A stretch of DNA of 11,440 nt from the NCBI GenBank assembly GCA_018883485.1, contig VEQB01000042.1, positions 1 to 11,440 on the forward strand, given 5' to 3'. Below are positions 1 to 7,224 of the stretch, piece after piece (positions within the stretch are counted from its first letter, which is position 1; each line of letters begins with the position of its first letter). The DNA comes from Bacteroidota bacterium. Lineage in GTDB: Bacteria; Bacteroidota; Bacteroidia; UKL13-3. The position numbers were made by a program, and so were the translations under genes. A model generated the notes under the pieces. The model had not been told where the DNA came from. It saw only the letters and a list, made by a program, of their open reading frames with translations, and made no database searches.

Positions 1-187
1 TTGTGGAATCGCCTCTAACCTTGAGTATATTGACAAAGTCGGGAGTATACCAGTAGCGCTCACCCGTTGGTCTTCCCACGGGCCTCTGCCCCATCACCCC
101 GCCCTGTGGATCAAAGGAAGGGGGGATGGCCCCAAGCTCAGTGGTTGTTTGATTTTGCGTAACCCTCGCCGGCTTTGTTGCGTTCAA
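1..187 (-). CDS. Partial unidentified protein in GC-rich block (runs off window start)
   Basis: On the minus strand one frame is open from a TAG at 218-220 to the window edge. It reads NATKPARVTQNQ, then TTELGAIPPSFDPQGG, then VGRPTGERYWYTPDFVNIL, ending KVRGDST at the edge. The Pro/Gly/aromatic-rich composition looks like real protein, and the DNA at 61-140 is about two-thirds G+C against an AT-rich surrounding. No ATG precedes the conserved-looking part. Possible starts are TTG at 185-187 (used here), GTG at 95-97 or ATG at 92-94. I do not recognise the family. The frame overlaps the end of another minus-strand frame (138-305) by about 50 bases, so these may be two overlapping genes or one gene with a one-base frameshift. 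Composition suggests an origin different from the respiratory operon next door. Confidence 0.4.
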   Translation of the reverse strand, partial: MNATKPARVTQNQTTTELGAIPPSFDPQGGVMGQRPVGRPTGERYWYTPDFVNILKVRGDST

Positions 188-305
188 CTTGTGCTTTGTT
201 TTGCTTGATATATTCTGCTACATCATCTGGTGTTACGGCCTCAATAGATTCAGTTGGTTCTACGGCTTCTATTTTAATTGAAAGTGGTAGATTACTATGG
301 ACCTC
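138..305 (-). CDS. C-terminal fragment of an unidentified protein, no start codon
   Basis: A minus-strand frame ends at TGA (138-140). Its last residues are EAVEPTESIEAV, TPDDVAEYIKQNKAQ and VERNKAGEGYAKSNNH, an acidic then basic tail typical of a soluble or helical C-terminus. The frame stays open upstream to a TAA at 414-416 inside ccoP, but this stretch holds no ATG, GTG or TTG codon in frame, so the protein cannot start normally here. Either its N-terminal part was lost at a junction somewhere around 250-330, or the frame is not a gene. The upper coordinate is therefore arbitrary. I recognise no family. It overlaps the other minus-strand frame at 138-187. Confidence 0.33.
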   Translation of the reverse strand, partial: EVHSNLPLSIKIEAVEPTESIEAVTPDDVAEYIKQNKAQVERNKAGEGYAKSNNH

Positions 306-330
306 TGATGAAAAAAATATAATATAAAAA

Positions 331-996
331 ATGGCATTATTTGATTTTAGATTTAATAAAACACAACCAGTAAAAACTGAAAAGAGTGAAGAAGAGCTAG
401 AACTCGATGAGGATTATGATGGTATTAAAGAATTAGATAATCCGACACCTCCCTGGTTCAACTTTATTTTTTATACCACTATAGTAGTGGGTATTTTATA
501 CATACTCAATTACCATGTTTTTAAAAGTGGTCAATTGCAGGATGAAGAGTATATTACCGAGGTAGCAGAATCTAAAGCAGAAGTTGCTGCTTATCTTGCT
601 AAAGCAGGTAATTTAATTGATGAAAATAGTGTAACCTTATTAACTGATAAAACTGCTTTAAGCAATGGTGAGAAAATGTACCAAGAGAAGTGTGCTGTTT
701 GCCATGTTAATGATGGAGGCGGCGCTGTAGGACCTAACTTAACAGATGCTTATTGGATACATGGGGGCGATGTAAAATCTATTTTTAAAACTATTAAGTA
801 CGGTGTTGCTGCCAAAGGAATGATAGCTTGGCAGAATACCTTCACTGGTAAGCAAATTGAAGAATTGGCAAGTTATGTAAAATCATTACAAGGCACTACA
901 CCAGCTAAACCTAAAGAGGCACAAGGTGTATTGGAAGGAGGAGCTGCACCTGCAACTACTGATTCTTCTGCTACCGCTGCTACGGCAATGAATTAG
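331..996 (+). CDS. ccoP: cbb3-type cytochrome c oxidase subunit III (CcoP/FixP), mono-heme
   Basis: This membrane-anchored cytochrome c subunit passes electrons to the catalytic subunit of the high-affinity cbb3 terminal oxidase. The 221-residue protein has an acidic cytoplasmic N-terminus (about 19-36), the FixP N-terminal signature TPPWFNF at 39-45, one membrane helix at about 43-63, and one periplasmic cytochrome c domain. Its heme site is CAVCH (C121, C124, H125), followed by GPNLTD at 134-139 and a likely axial methionine in KGMIAW (M164). Proteobacterial CcoP has two heme domains. Only one is present here, as in many Bacteroidota. The C-terminal 30 residues form an Ala/Thr/Pro-rich tail. 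ATG follows an A-rich stretch without a Shine-Dalgarno sequence, usual for the phylum. ccoG starts 8 bases after the stop. The core subunits normally found just upstream are absent, because 1-310 is unrelated DNA on the other strand. Confidence 0.93.
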   Translation: MALFDFRFNKTQPVKTEKSEEELELDEDYDGIKELDNPTPPWFNFIFYTTIVVGILYILNYHVFKSGQLQDEEYITEVAESKAEVAAYLAKAGNLIDENSVTLLTDKTALSNGEKMYQEKCAVCHVNDGGGAVGPNLTDAYWIHGGDVKSIFKTIKYGVAAKGMIAWQNTFTGKQIEELASYVKSLQGTTPAKPKEAQGVLEGGAAPATTDSSATAATAMN

Positions 997-1004
997 TACA
1001 AAGA

Positions 1005-2429
1005 ATGAAAAACGCACATGCATTAGACCAAGATCATTTTAGAGACGAACTTTCTAACGTAGATAAAAAGGGTAAACGTCTTTGGATTTACCCTAAAAAG
1101 CCAAAGGGTAATTATTATAATTACCGCACTTGGTTTGCTTGGTTCTTAATGGTGCTCATGTTTGCTGGCCCTTTTCTAAAGCTCAATGGTAGGCCGCTTT
1201 TACTGTTAAATGTGCTCGAACGAAAGTTCATTATTTTTGGCATGGTGTTTTGGCCTCAAGACTTAAATCTCTTTGCCTTATTAATGCTTTCCTTTATTTT
1301 ATTCATTGTGCTTTTTACGGTGCTATTTGGTAGAGTTTGGTGTGGTTGGGCCTGCCCGCAAACCATATTTATGGAAATGCTCTTCAGAAAAATAGAATAC
1401 TTTATTGATGGGGATAGTGGGCAACAAAGGAAATTAGCTACTCAGGAATGGAATACAGAAAAAATTGCGAAGCGCGCAGTTAAGCATACTCTTTTTTGGA
1501 TTTTATCTTTTGTAATAGCCAATACATTTTTAGGTTATGTTATTGGAATTGATGAGCTAAAACTATTGGTGCACGATGGACCTTTAGCTCATGTTGGGAA
1601 ATTTGCTGCTTTGGCAATTTTTACTACCGTGTTTTATTTTGTATTCTCTTCTTTAAGAGAGTTAGTGTGTATCTTCATTTGTCCTTATGGCAGGTTACAA
1701 GGGCTTATGCTAGATAAAAACTCCATGGTAGTTGCCTATGATTTTGTACGTGGTGAGCCTAGAGGAAAGCTTAAAAAATCTGAAGATTTAGCGCCTATAG
1801 GAGATTGTATAGATTGTAAGTTATGTGTAAATGTTTGCCCTACAGGTATTGATATTAGAAATGGAACTCAACTAGAGTGTATCAATTGTACTGCTTGTAT
1901 CGACGCTTGTGATGAGGTGATGGTAAAGATAGAAAAACCCAAGGGTTTGGTTAGATTTGCATCCCTCAACAATATTAATGAAGGTACCAAACTAAAATTA
2001 AATTTGAGAAACGGCGCCTATGGTTTAGTTTTGTTAGCTTTATTGAGTGTTTTTATTTACTTATTAGCTACGCGTAAGCAAGTAGAAACTACCTTACTTC
2101 GCACCCCGGGTATGTTGTTTCAAAAGCAAGCAGATGGTAAAATAAGTAATTTGTATTCAATAGAGTTTGTAAATAAAACATTTGAGGAATTGCCAATAGA
2201 ACTTAAACTTATTGAACCTGTGAAAGGCGAAATACGAATGGTAGAAGGAAACAATGTAGTTGTACACAAAGAAAGCGTAGCCAAGGTAAGTTTCTTTTTA
2301 TTGTTTGAACCGAGTGCAATTGAAAAAATTAATACGCCAATAAAAATTCAAGTATTGAGCAATGGTAAACTTATAGAAGAAATGAAATCTAAATTCAATG
2401 GTCCTGTTTATAAAGGAGGTATTAAATGA
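1005..2429 (+). CDS. ccoG: Cytochrome oxidase accessory protein CcoG (FixG), 2[4Fe-4S] membrane protein
   Basis: CcoG/FixG/RdxA is required for cbb3 oxidase maturation. In proteobacteria it is reported to act as a Cu(II) reductase supplying Cu(I) for the CuB site. The protein is 474 residues, the normal family length. Visible parts are membrane helices at about 44-60, 88-108, 162-182 and 199-217, a FixG motif WCGWACPQT at 112-120 (C113, C117), and ICPYGRLQG at 225-233. A ferredoxin-like pair of clusters follows, with C268, C271, C274, C278 and C292, C295, C298, C302. A last helix at about 338-356 leads to a C-terminal Ig-like FixG_C domain at about 360-474. The second cluster ends ACDEVM rather than ACP. 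The stop overlaps the ccoH start by four bases (ATGA), indicating translational coupling. Confidence 0.95.
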   Translation: MKNAHALDQDHFRDELSNVDKKGKRLWIYPKKPKGNYYNYRTWFAWFLMVLMFAGPFLKLNGRPLLLLNVLERKFIIFGMVFWPQDLNLFALLMLSFILFIVLFTVLFGRVWCGWACPQTIFMEMLFRKIEYFIDGDSGQQRKLATQEWNTEKIAKRAVKHTLFWILSFVIANTFLGYVIGIDELKLLVHDGPLAHVGKFAALAIFTTVFYFVFSSLRELVCIFICPYGRLQGLMLDKNSMVVAYDFVRGEPRGKLKKSEDLAPIGDCIDCKLCVNVCPTGIDIRNGTQLECINCTACIDACDEVMVKIEKPKGLVRFASLNNINEGTKLKLNLRNGAYGLVLLALLSVFIYLLATRKQVETTLLRTPGMLFQKQADGKISNLYSIEFVNKTFEELPIELKLIEPVKGEIRMVEGNNVVVHKESVAKVSFFLLFEPSAIEKINTPIKIQVLSNGKLIEEMKSKFNGPVYKGGIK

Positions 2430-2866
2430 AAATAAATTGGGGAACTAAATTGGTATTCTTTGCCCTGCTATTCATGGGGTTTATTATCTACCTTAGTGTA
2501 CGTATTATGCAAACCGATGTGCCCATGGTGGAAGACAATTATTATGAAAAGGGCTTAAACTATCAAAAGGAAATAGACAACAGTGCAGGTATCGATTCTA
2601 TGATTGTTCTTAATGTAGTTAATGATGATAGTGGCTACCAAACATTGATTTTAATCAATAGATCGTCTGCCGATATTACAGAAGGTAAGTTACTTTTTTA
2701 TCGCCCTTCGGATAAGAAAAAAGATATAGAAGTAATGTTAAGAATTCCGGCAAAAAAAGTATTTCAATTCCCCATGCGCGATTTGGAGAGAGGAAGATGG
2801 AATTTAAAGTTTAGTTGGACTTTATATGGAGAGCAATTCCATATGGATAAAAAAATTGATCGTTAA
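2426..2866 (+). CDS. ccoH: FixH family cbb3 oxidase assembly protein (CcoH)
   Basis: FixH/CcoH is a small membrane protein needed for stable assembly of the cbb3 oxidase. The 146 residues fit the family: a short basic start, one membrane helix at about 9-28, then the typical motif with paired tyrosines, DNYYEKGLNYQKEID at 37-51, and a periplasmic beta-rich domain to the end. In the FixH family the YY-(x)-KG segment follows the helix directly, as it does here. The start codon overlaps the ccoG stop (ATGA) and the stop codon overlaps the next start (TAATG), so the three products are probably made in coordinated amounts. The assignment rests on the motif and on position between ccoG and the SafE-like gene. 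Confidence 0.88.
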   Translation: MKINWGTKLVFFALLFMGFIIYLSVRIMQTDVPMVEDNYYEKGLNYQKEIDNSAGIDSMIVLNVVNDDSGYQTLILINRSSADITEGKLLFYRPSDKKKDIEVMLRIPAKKVFQFPMRDLERGRWNLKFSWTLYGEQFHMDKKIDR

Positions 2867-3558
2867 TGTTGTTTCTTACAGCCTTTTTAACAGGGCTATT
2901 TGGTAGTTTTCACTGCGCTGGTATGTGTGGGCCAATTGCCTTTGCTTTGCCTTCAAAAAATCTAACTGGTTTAGGATTCTACCTTAGCAGATTGCTCTAT
3001 AATTTTGGTCGTATTTTCACTTATTCTCTTCTTGGTTTGTTTTTGGGCTTATTTGGTTCAGGCCTTAAAATGGCAGGCATACAGCAGAGTCTTAGCATTG
3101 GCGCTGCTGTTTTTATATTTGCATGGGCTATTTTTCAATTAATGGGTTGGCGTTTCTTATCTGTGCAACCTTTTAAATGGTTAGGTAAAGGTTGGTTTAG
3201 TAAACTCATGGGAAATACGCACCCATTTTCTCTTTTTGTGATTGGTTTGTTAAATGGTTTGTTGCCTTGTGGCTTTGTATATTTAGCCTTAGTAGGAGCA
3301 AGCGTTACGCAAAATGCTTTAGATGGCGCACTTTTTATGGCTTGTTTTGGTGCAGGTACATTTCCTGTGATGTTTGGTGTTTCTATAATAGGTCAATTTC
3401 TTTCTCAATCTGTGCGCTCTCGCCTCAATGCTTTAAGTCCCTATTTTGCAATTTTAATTGCTGTATTGTTTTTGTTACGCGGACTCAACCTAGGTATTCC
3501 TTATGTTAGTCCCAAAATAAAGGTGGAGCAAATACAGGCAGATATTCTTTGTCATTAA
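2866..3558 (+). CDS. Sulfite exporter TauE/SafE-family (DsbD-like) membrane protein of the cbb3 cluster
   Basis: This is a 230-residue integral membrane protein with about six hydrophobic helices. The first half opens with GLFGSFHCAGMCGPIAFALP (C17 and C21, CxxxC). The second half repeats the theme with LLNGLLPCGFVYLAL (C135). This inverted two-half arrangement with Cys/Pro-Cys in the first helix of each half is that of the DsbD/CcdA-like DsbD_2 group, often named TauE/SafE or UreH-like. In Bacteroidota and Epsilonproteobacteria a gene of this type commonly ends the ccoN-P-G-H cluster. By analogy it may move reducing equivalents or a metal needed for heme/copper insertion, but transport of sulfite is not supported by anything seen here. 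It overlaps the ccoH stop by one base and is followed directly by a hairpin terminator, so it is the last gene of the operon. Confidence 0.82.
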   Translation: MLFLTAFLTGLFGSFHCAGMCGPIAFALPSKNLTGLGFYLSRLLYNFGRIFTYSLLGLFLGLFGSGLKMAGIQQSLSIGAAVFIFAWAIFQLMGWRFLSVQPFKWLGKGWFSKLMGNTHPFSLFVIGLLNGLLPCGFVYLALVGASVTQNALDGALFMACFGAGTFPVMFGVSIIGQFLSQSVRSRLNALSPYFAILIAVLFLLRGLNLGIPYVSPKIKVEQIQADILCH

Positions 3559-3561
3559 GGC

Positions 3562-3579
3562 TTCTAAAATGTTTTAGAA
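3562..3579. terminator. Bidirectional hairpin between convergent genes
   Basis: A perfect inverted repeat, TTCTAAAA then TG then TTTTAGAA, sits in the 22-base gap between the SafE-like gene (plus) and the peptidase gene (minus). On the plus strand it is followed by TTTAATTT. On the minus strand it is followed by AGCC, with no T-run, so it should work best for the oxidase operon. The stem is AT-rich, so termination may be weak. The convergent position favours the call. Confidence 0.6.
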
Positions 3580-3580
3580 T

Positions 3581-6025
3581 TTAATTTCCTGCTTTTAAAT
3601 GTTTTTCTAGGAACTGTTCTTGTTCCCATAATAAATGAAGTATGTTTTCTCTTGCAACATAACCATGGGCCTCCTTAGGCAATAGTACCATACGCACTGG
3701 GGCACCTAATCCTTTCAAGGCTTGAAAATAACGCTCTGTTTGCAAGGTAAAGGTGCCTGGGTTATTATCTGCTTCGCCATGTACCAATAGCATTGGAGTT
3801 TTCATTTTTTCTGCGTTCATAAAGGGCGACATGTCATTGTAAATAGAAGGAATTTCCCAATAGTTTCTTTGTTCGCTTTGAAAGCCAAATGGTGTTAAAG
3901 TGCGGTTATAGGCACCACTGCGGGCAATACCGCAGGCAAAAAGTTTAGTGTGAGTTAATAGATTGGCTGTCATAAATGCGCCATAAGAATGTCCTCCAAC
4001 TGCAACCTTTGTGCGGTCTATATAACCCAAATTATCTAAAGCATTAATAGCCGCTTCGGCATTATCTGTTAGCTGAGATAGAAAATTATCATTAGGCTCT
4101 TTATCGCCTTCTCCAATAATTGGAAATGCAGCATCGTCTAAAACAGCATAACCTTTTGTTACCCAATATACAAATGAGCCATAGTTTGGAAAGGTAAATT
4201 CATTTGGATTTGTATTTATTTGTCCTGCAGTATTTTTATCTTTAAACTCTCTTGGATAGGCCCAAATTAAAAGAGGTAATTTTTGCTTTTTTGTTTTGTC
4301 ATAACCTGCGGGTAAATAAAGCGTTCCCGATAGTTCTATGCCATCTTTGCGCTTATACTTTATTAGTTCTTTACCTACGTTTTCTAAGCTTTTAAAGGGG
4401 TTTTCAAAGTTTGTAACCTGAGTAAGAGTTGGCTTCTTTTTTATGCTTTTGATAAAGTAATTTGGATATTCATTTTTAGATTGAATAAGAACCAATATTT
4501 TGAGTTGGTCTATATTTGTAATATCAATAATATTCTCCTGCTTGGTTGTATATGTGCTTTCATATAGGCGTTTTGTTTTGAGTGTTTTAAAATCAATCGC
4601 ATCTATAAATGGAAATTGTCCTTTATCTGTGTAGCCTTCTCCTATTAAATACGCTACATTATTTTTTATAGTTAATACAAGCCTGCCAAATTTATTTTTT
4701 TCTGTAACAAAATTGCCTGGGTCGGCATACAAATCTTGGTAATTGCGATCGTAAATTACTTTAGGATTTACTTGAGTATTGCTTGGGTCAAACAGATAGG
4801 TTTTTCTGTTTCTAGTATCATACCAGGTATCATTTACTATGGCTACACTATCATTTGCCCAAATAATGCCTGCAAAGCGTTGCGGTGTTTTTAATATTGA
4901 TTTAGCAGGCGTTGTAAAAGGAGCTACCCATTCAAAAACTTCATCTCTAAAGGCTACCTTTTTTTCCGGATTTCCTTCGTCAAGTGCTTCTACGTAATAG
5001 AGGCTAGCTGCTTTGTCGCTTCTCCAATCTATATTTCTTTTTCCTCTTTTTACTGCCATAAACCCTTTTGCCATCACTTCATTTAAGGGAGAAAAATTAA
5101 TTTCTTTAACAAGCTCACCACTTTCTGTTTCATACACTATAGTACGCATAGGAAAACGGTTGTAGGGAACAATATATGAAAACGGTTTTTCTATTGTTGT
5201 TAGCAAGATGTAGTTTCCATCTGGTGAAATTCTTTCTTCTACAAATAGTTCACCTTTCTTAAAAAGCTTATCATTCCCATCCAAATCAAGTATGTGTAGC
5301 TCGGCATTGAGTATGCGTTCAAAATTTAATTCATCAGTTGGGTTCTTAAGTAAATCTTGATAGGTGCGATTTTGTGATTTAGTTTCTGCACTATTGGAAA
5401 CAGTGGGGCCAAGAGGCAAATGATTTTTTGTATCTAGTAGGGCTGCTTTATTGGCTGGTATAGTTTTTACTAAAATAGACTTGCTATTGGGAAACCAACT
5501 GTATGCTTGCCCAGTGTTTGCATTTAAAGGTTGTTTACTAATTTTCTTTGCAGTAGCGCTTGCTACATCAATTACCCATAAATCTACCGAATTGGCATTA
5601 GTATTTAGAAAAGCAATTTTTTGTTGGTTTGGCGACCAAGTAATGCCACTTATTTTGGCATTTTCTGGCATGCCTTCTATTAATTTTTCGCTGCTTGAAG
5701 TAGTTGAACGTAGCGATAATTTATGGATATAGTTTGTTGCACTTGCAATGTTGGTTATTGGATTAATGCGTAAGCCTCCAAGTTTAAGTTCCTCTTGGTT
5801 TAGCTCTTCTAAAGTTTTGTAAGTATTGCGATACATAAATAGCATGTTTTGTGCCTTTGCATCTATGGATACGCTGGGAGCTTTTGTATAGTCTGCCAGT
5901 TCTAATATCTCTTTACTCGGTTTTTGGAATACTAAAGCATCTTGTGCAGAAGTTAAGAAAGGCTGCAATAAGTGAATTGCAACTAGTATTGTTAATCTTC
6001 TCATACTGGTTAATATTTTATACAT
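3581..6025 (-). CDS. Secreted S9 family serine peptidase, glutamyl endopeptidase-like (S9D)
   Basis: This is a large exported alpha/beta-hydrolase peptidase of the prolyl oligopeptidase family. Of the 814 residues, the first ~30 form a signal peptide (hydrophobic ILVAIHLLQPFLTSAQ). The middle, about 60-560, is the beta-propeller region with repeated strand motifs such as ISGITWSPNQQKIAF. The catalytic domain occupies about 560-814, with nucleophile S680 in GGHSYGAF, D753 in HGEADNNPGT and H787 in KEAHGY. Segments LLIWAYPREFKDK and GYAVLDDAAFPIIGEGDKEP closely resemble the S9D glutamyl endopeptidases (plant chloroplast CGEP and its bacterial relatives), which cut after Glu. Specificity here is inferred, not seen. 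ATG at 6002-6004 (residue 8, MRRLTIL) would give an equally good signal peptide and may be the true start. The gene stands alone, with a 156-base gap from pfkA. Confidence 0.88.
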   Translation of the reverse strand: MYKILTSMRRLTILVAIHLLQPFLTSAQDALVFQKPSKEILELADYTKAPSVSIDAKAQNMLFMYRNTYKTLEELNQEELKLGGLRINPITNIASATNYIHKLSLRSTTSSSEKLIEGMPENAKISGITWSPNQQKIAFLNTNANSVDLWVIDVASATAKKISKQPLNANTGQAYSWFPNSKSILVKTIPANKAALLDTKNHLPLGPTVSNSAETKSQNRTYQDLLKNPTDELNFERILNAELHILDLDGNDKLFKKGELFVEERISPDGNYILLTTIEKPFSYIVPYNRFPMRTIVYETESGELVKEINFSPLNEVMAKGFMAVKRGKRNIDWRSDKAASLYYVEALDEGNPEKKVAFRDEVFEWVAPFTTPAKSILKTPQRFAGIIWANDSVAIVNDTWYDTRNRKTYLFDPSNTQVNPKVIYDRNYQDLYADPGNFVTEKNKFGRLVLTIKNNVAYLIGEGYTDKGQFPFIDAIDFKTLKTKRLYESTYTTKQENIIDITNIDQLKILVLIQSKNEYPNYFIKSIKKKPTLTQVTNFENPFKSLENVGKELIKYKRKDGIELSGTLYLPAGYDKTKKQKLPLLIWAYPREFKDKNTAGQINTNPNEFTFPNYGSFVYWVTKGYAVLDDAAFPIIGEGDKEPNDNFLSQLTDNAEAAINALDNLGYIDRTKVAVGGHSYGAFMTANLLTHTKLFACGIARSGAYNRTLTPFGFQSEQRNYWEIPSIYNDMSPFMNAEKMKTPMLLVHGEADNNPGTFTLQTERYFQALKGLGAPVRMVLLPKEAHGYVARENILHLLWEQEQFLEKHLKAGN

Positions 6026-6115
6026 TCTTGATCCAATTAAGTATTAAAGAATGTGAAATTAAACTTTTTGAACGACTTTAACTCATAAGGGGAATTTTGC
6101 CTATAAGCAAATCCT

Positions 6116-6143
6116 GCCAAAAGCCAATGGCCAACAGCCAACA
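6116..6143. repeat. Four-copy 7-bp tandem repeat GCCAANN
   Basis: Four exact-period units lie head to tail: GCCAAAA, GCCAATG, GCCAACA, GCCAACA. A degenerate fifth, GCGGAAT, follows. The last two full units are identical. The array lies in the 156-base gap between the pfkA stop and the peptidase start, and includes a small palindrome, GCCAATGGC. No coding role is possible in this position, and no other function is evident. The rest of the gap (6026-6115, 6144-6181) shows no gene and no clear promoter box. Confidence 0.75.
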
Positions 6144-6181
6144 GCGGAATAATTGCGGTGCAGCTGTATGAGAATTTTAGT

Positions 6182-7159
6182 TTAGGTATTAAATATCTCC
6201 ACCATATTCAAAAGGTCGGCATTGAGGCTTTTCTTTTTATTAATGGCATCGTTAAATGGAGTAAGCGTAATTACATTATTAATTAAACCTGCCATTTTAT
6301 TTTTTTCACCAGCAAGTAGGGCATTAACAGCGCCATAGCCAAGTTTGGAGGCCAGCACCCTATCGTAAGCAGTTGGAGAGCCGCCACGTTGAATATGCCC
6401 AAGGATTACTACCCTAGATTCAAAGCCTGGGATTTCTTTGTTTAAAATGTTTGAAATGGCAGTGGCACCTCCTTCAAAATTACCTTCGGCTACTATGATA
6501 ATAGAGAAAGATTTTTTACTATTGGCTCTACCTTTAAAAAATTCCACAATTTTGGAATGGTCTTCTTTAATTTCTGGCAGCATGGCAACCTCTGCGCCAC
6601 CAGCAATAGTTGCAGCCAAAGCAATAAAACCAGCATCTCTTCCCATTACTTCCACAAAAAATGCTCTGCCATGACTATCTGCGGTGTCTCTAATTTTATC
6701 TATAGCATCTACGGCAGTATTTATAGCTGTATCAAAGCCAATAGTTAGGTCTGTTCCATATAAATCATTATCTATGGTACCAGGTGCACCAACAGAAGGA
6801 ATACCGTATTCATTATAAAAAATTTCTGCACCCGTGAAAGTACCGTTTCCACCAATGCAAACTATACCTTCAATGCCATGTGCCACAAGATTATCATTTG
6901 CTTTTTTTCTGCCCTCTGCCGTCATAAATTCTTTGCTGCGAGATGATTTTAAAATGGTGCCACCACGTTGAATGATATTTCCAACAGACCTAGAGGTTAG
7001 GGGAACAAAATTTTCACCTCCTTCAATCATTCCTTTGTAGCCTTGCATAATGCCAACTACTTCAACATTGTTGTAAATAGCAGTTCTAACTGCAGCGCGC
7101 ACACAGGCATTCATTCCAGGAGAATCTCCTCCAGAGGTAAATACAGCAATTTTCTTCAT
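6182..7159 (-). CDS. pfkA: 6-phosphofructokinase (PfkA)
   Basis: Cytoplasmic glycolytic enzyme phosphorylating fructose 6-phosphate to fructose 1,6-bisphosphate. It has 325 residues, the length of the bacterial ATP-PFK group. Seen in order: FTSGGDSPGMNACVRA at 7-22 (ATP site), GGTILKSSRSKEF at 66-78, CIGGNGTFTGAE at 101-112, the catalytic loop PGTIDND at 126-132 with base D130 (E. coli D127), and VEVMGRDAGFIAL. The residue matching E. coli G104 is glycine and the one matching G124 is also glycine, so the donor should be ATP rather than pyrophosphate. Unusually, the preceding acidic residue of the GGDGS motif (E. coli D103) is Asn105 here. The start ATG lies only 11 bases after the terminator of the upstream lipoprotein gene, leaving almost no room for a separate promoter. 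Confidence 0.94.
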   Translation of the reverse strand: MKKIAVFTSGGDSPGMNACVRAAVRTAIYNNVEVVGIMQGYKGMIEGGENFVPLTSRSVGNIIQRGGTILKSSRSKEFMTAEGRKKANDNLVAHGIEGIVCIGGNGTFTGAEIFYNEYGIPSVGAPGTIDNDLYGTDLTIGFDTAINTAVDAIDKIRDTADSHGRAFFVEVMGRDAGFIALAATIAGGAEVAMLPEIKEDHSKIVEFFKGRANSKKSFSIIIVAEGNFEGGATAISNILNKEIPGFESRVVILGHIQRGGSPTAYDRVLASKLGYGAVNALLAGEKNKMAGLINNVITLTPFNDAINKKKSLNADLLNMVEIFNT

Positions 7160-7170
7160 GTGGTAAATAT

Positions 7171-7206
7171 AAAAAAAAGGCCGTTTCTAATGAAACGGCC
7201 TTTAAA
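7171..7206 (-). terminator. Strong intrinsic terminator of the lipoprotein gene
   Basis: A 12-bp perfect stem, AAAGGCCGTTTC (7176-7187) and GAAACGGCCTTT (7192-7203), closes a TAAT loop. Read on the minus strand the hairpin is followed by a run of eight T (7171-7178). It lies 19 bases downstream of the lipoprotein stop codon and ends 11 bases before the pfkA start. Confidence 0.92.
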
Positions 7207-7224
7207 GTTAATATTAAATTGTTC

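Noticed and set aside
1..140. GC-rich left end as a structural RNA (tmRNA, RNase P or similar)
   Set aside because: The minus strand translates without stop into plausible protein through the whole block, and no tRNA-like end or conserved RNA core motif was found.
171..327. ccoQ or an FNR-type TTGAT-N4-ATCAA site expected just upstream of ccoP
   Set aside because: No short plus-strand membrane protein and no FNR palindrome could be found; TTGATATATTCTGC keeps only one half-site.
306..413. Minus-strand frame extending into ccoP, including a lipobox-like TGCVLLN
   Set aside because: No start codon, and the sequence is antisense to the conserved N-terminus of ccoP. The lipobox resemblance is coincidental.
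3267..3509. Second plus-strand open frame inside the SafE-like gene
   Set aside because: Overlaps the membrane protein in another phase, and is Cys/Ser/Phe-rich as expected of a frame-shifted reading of hydrophobic codons.
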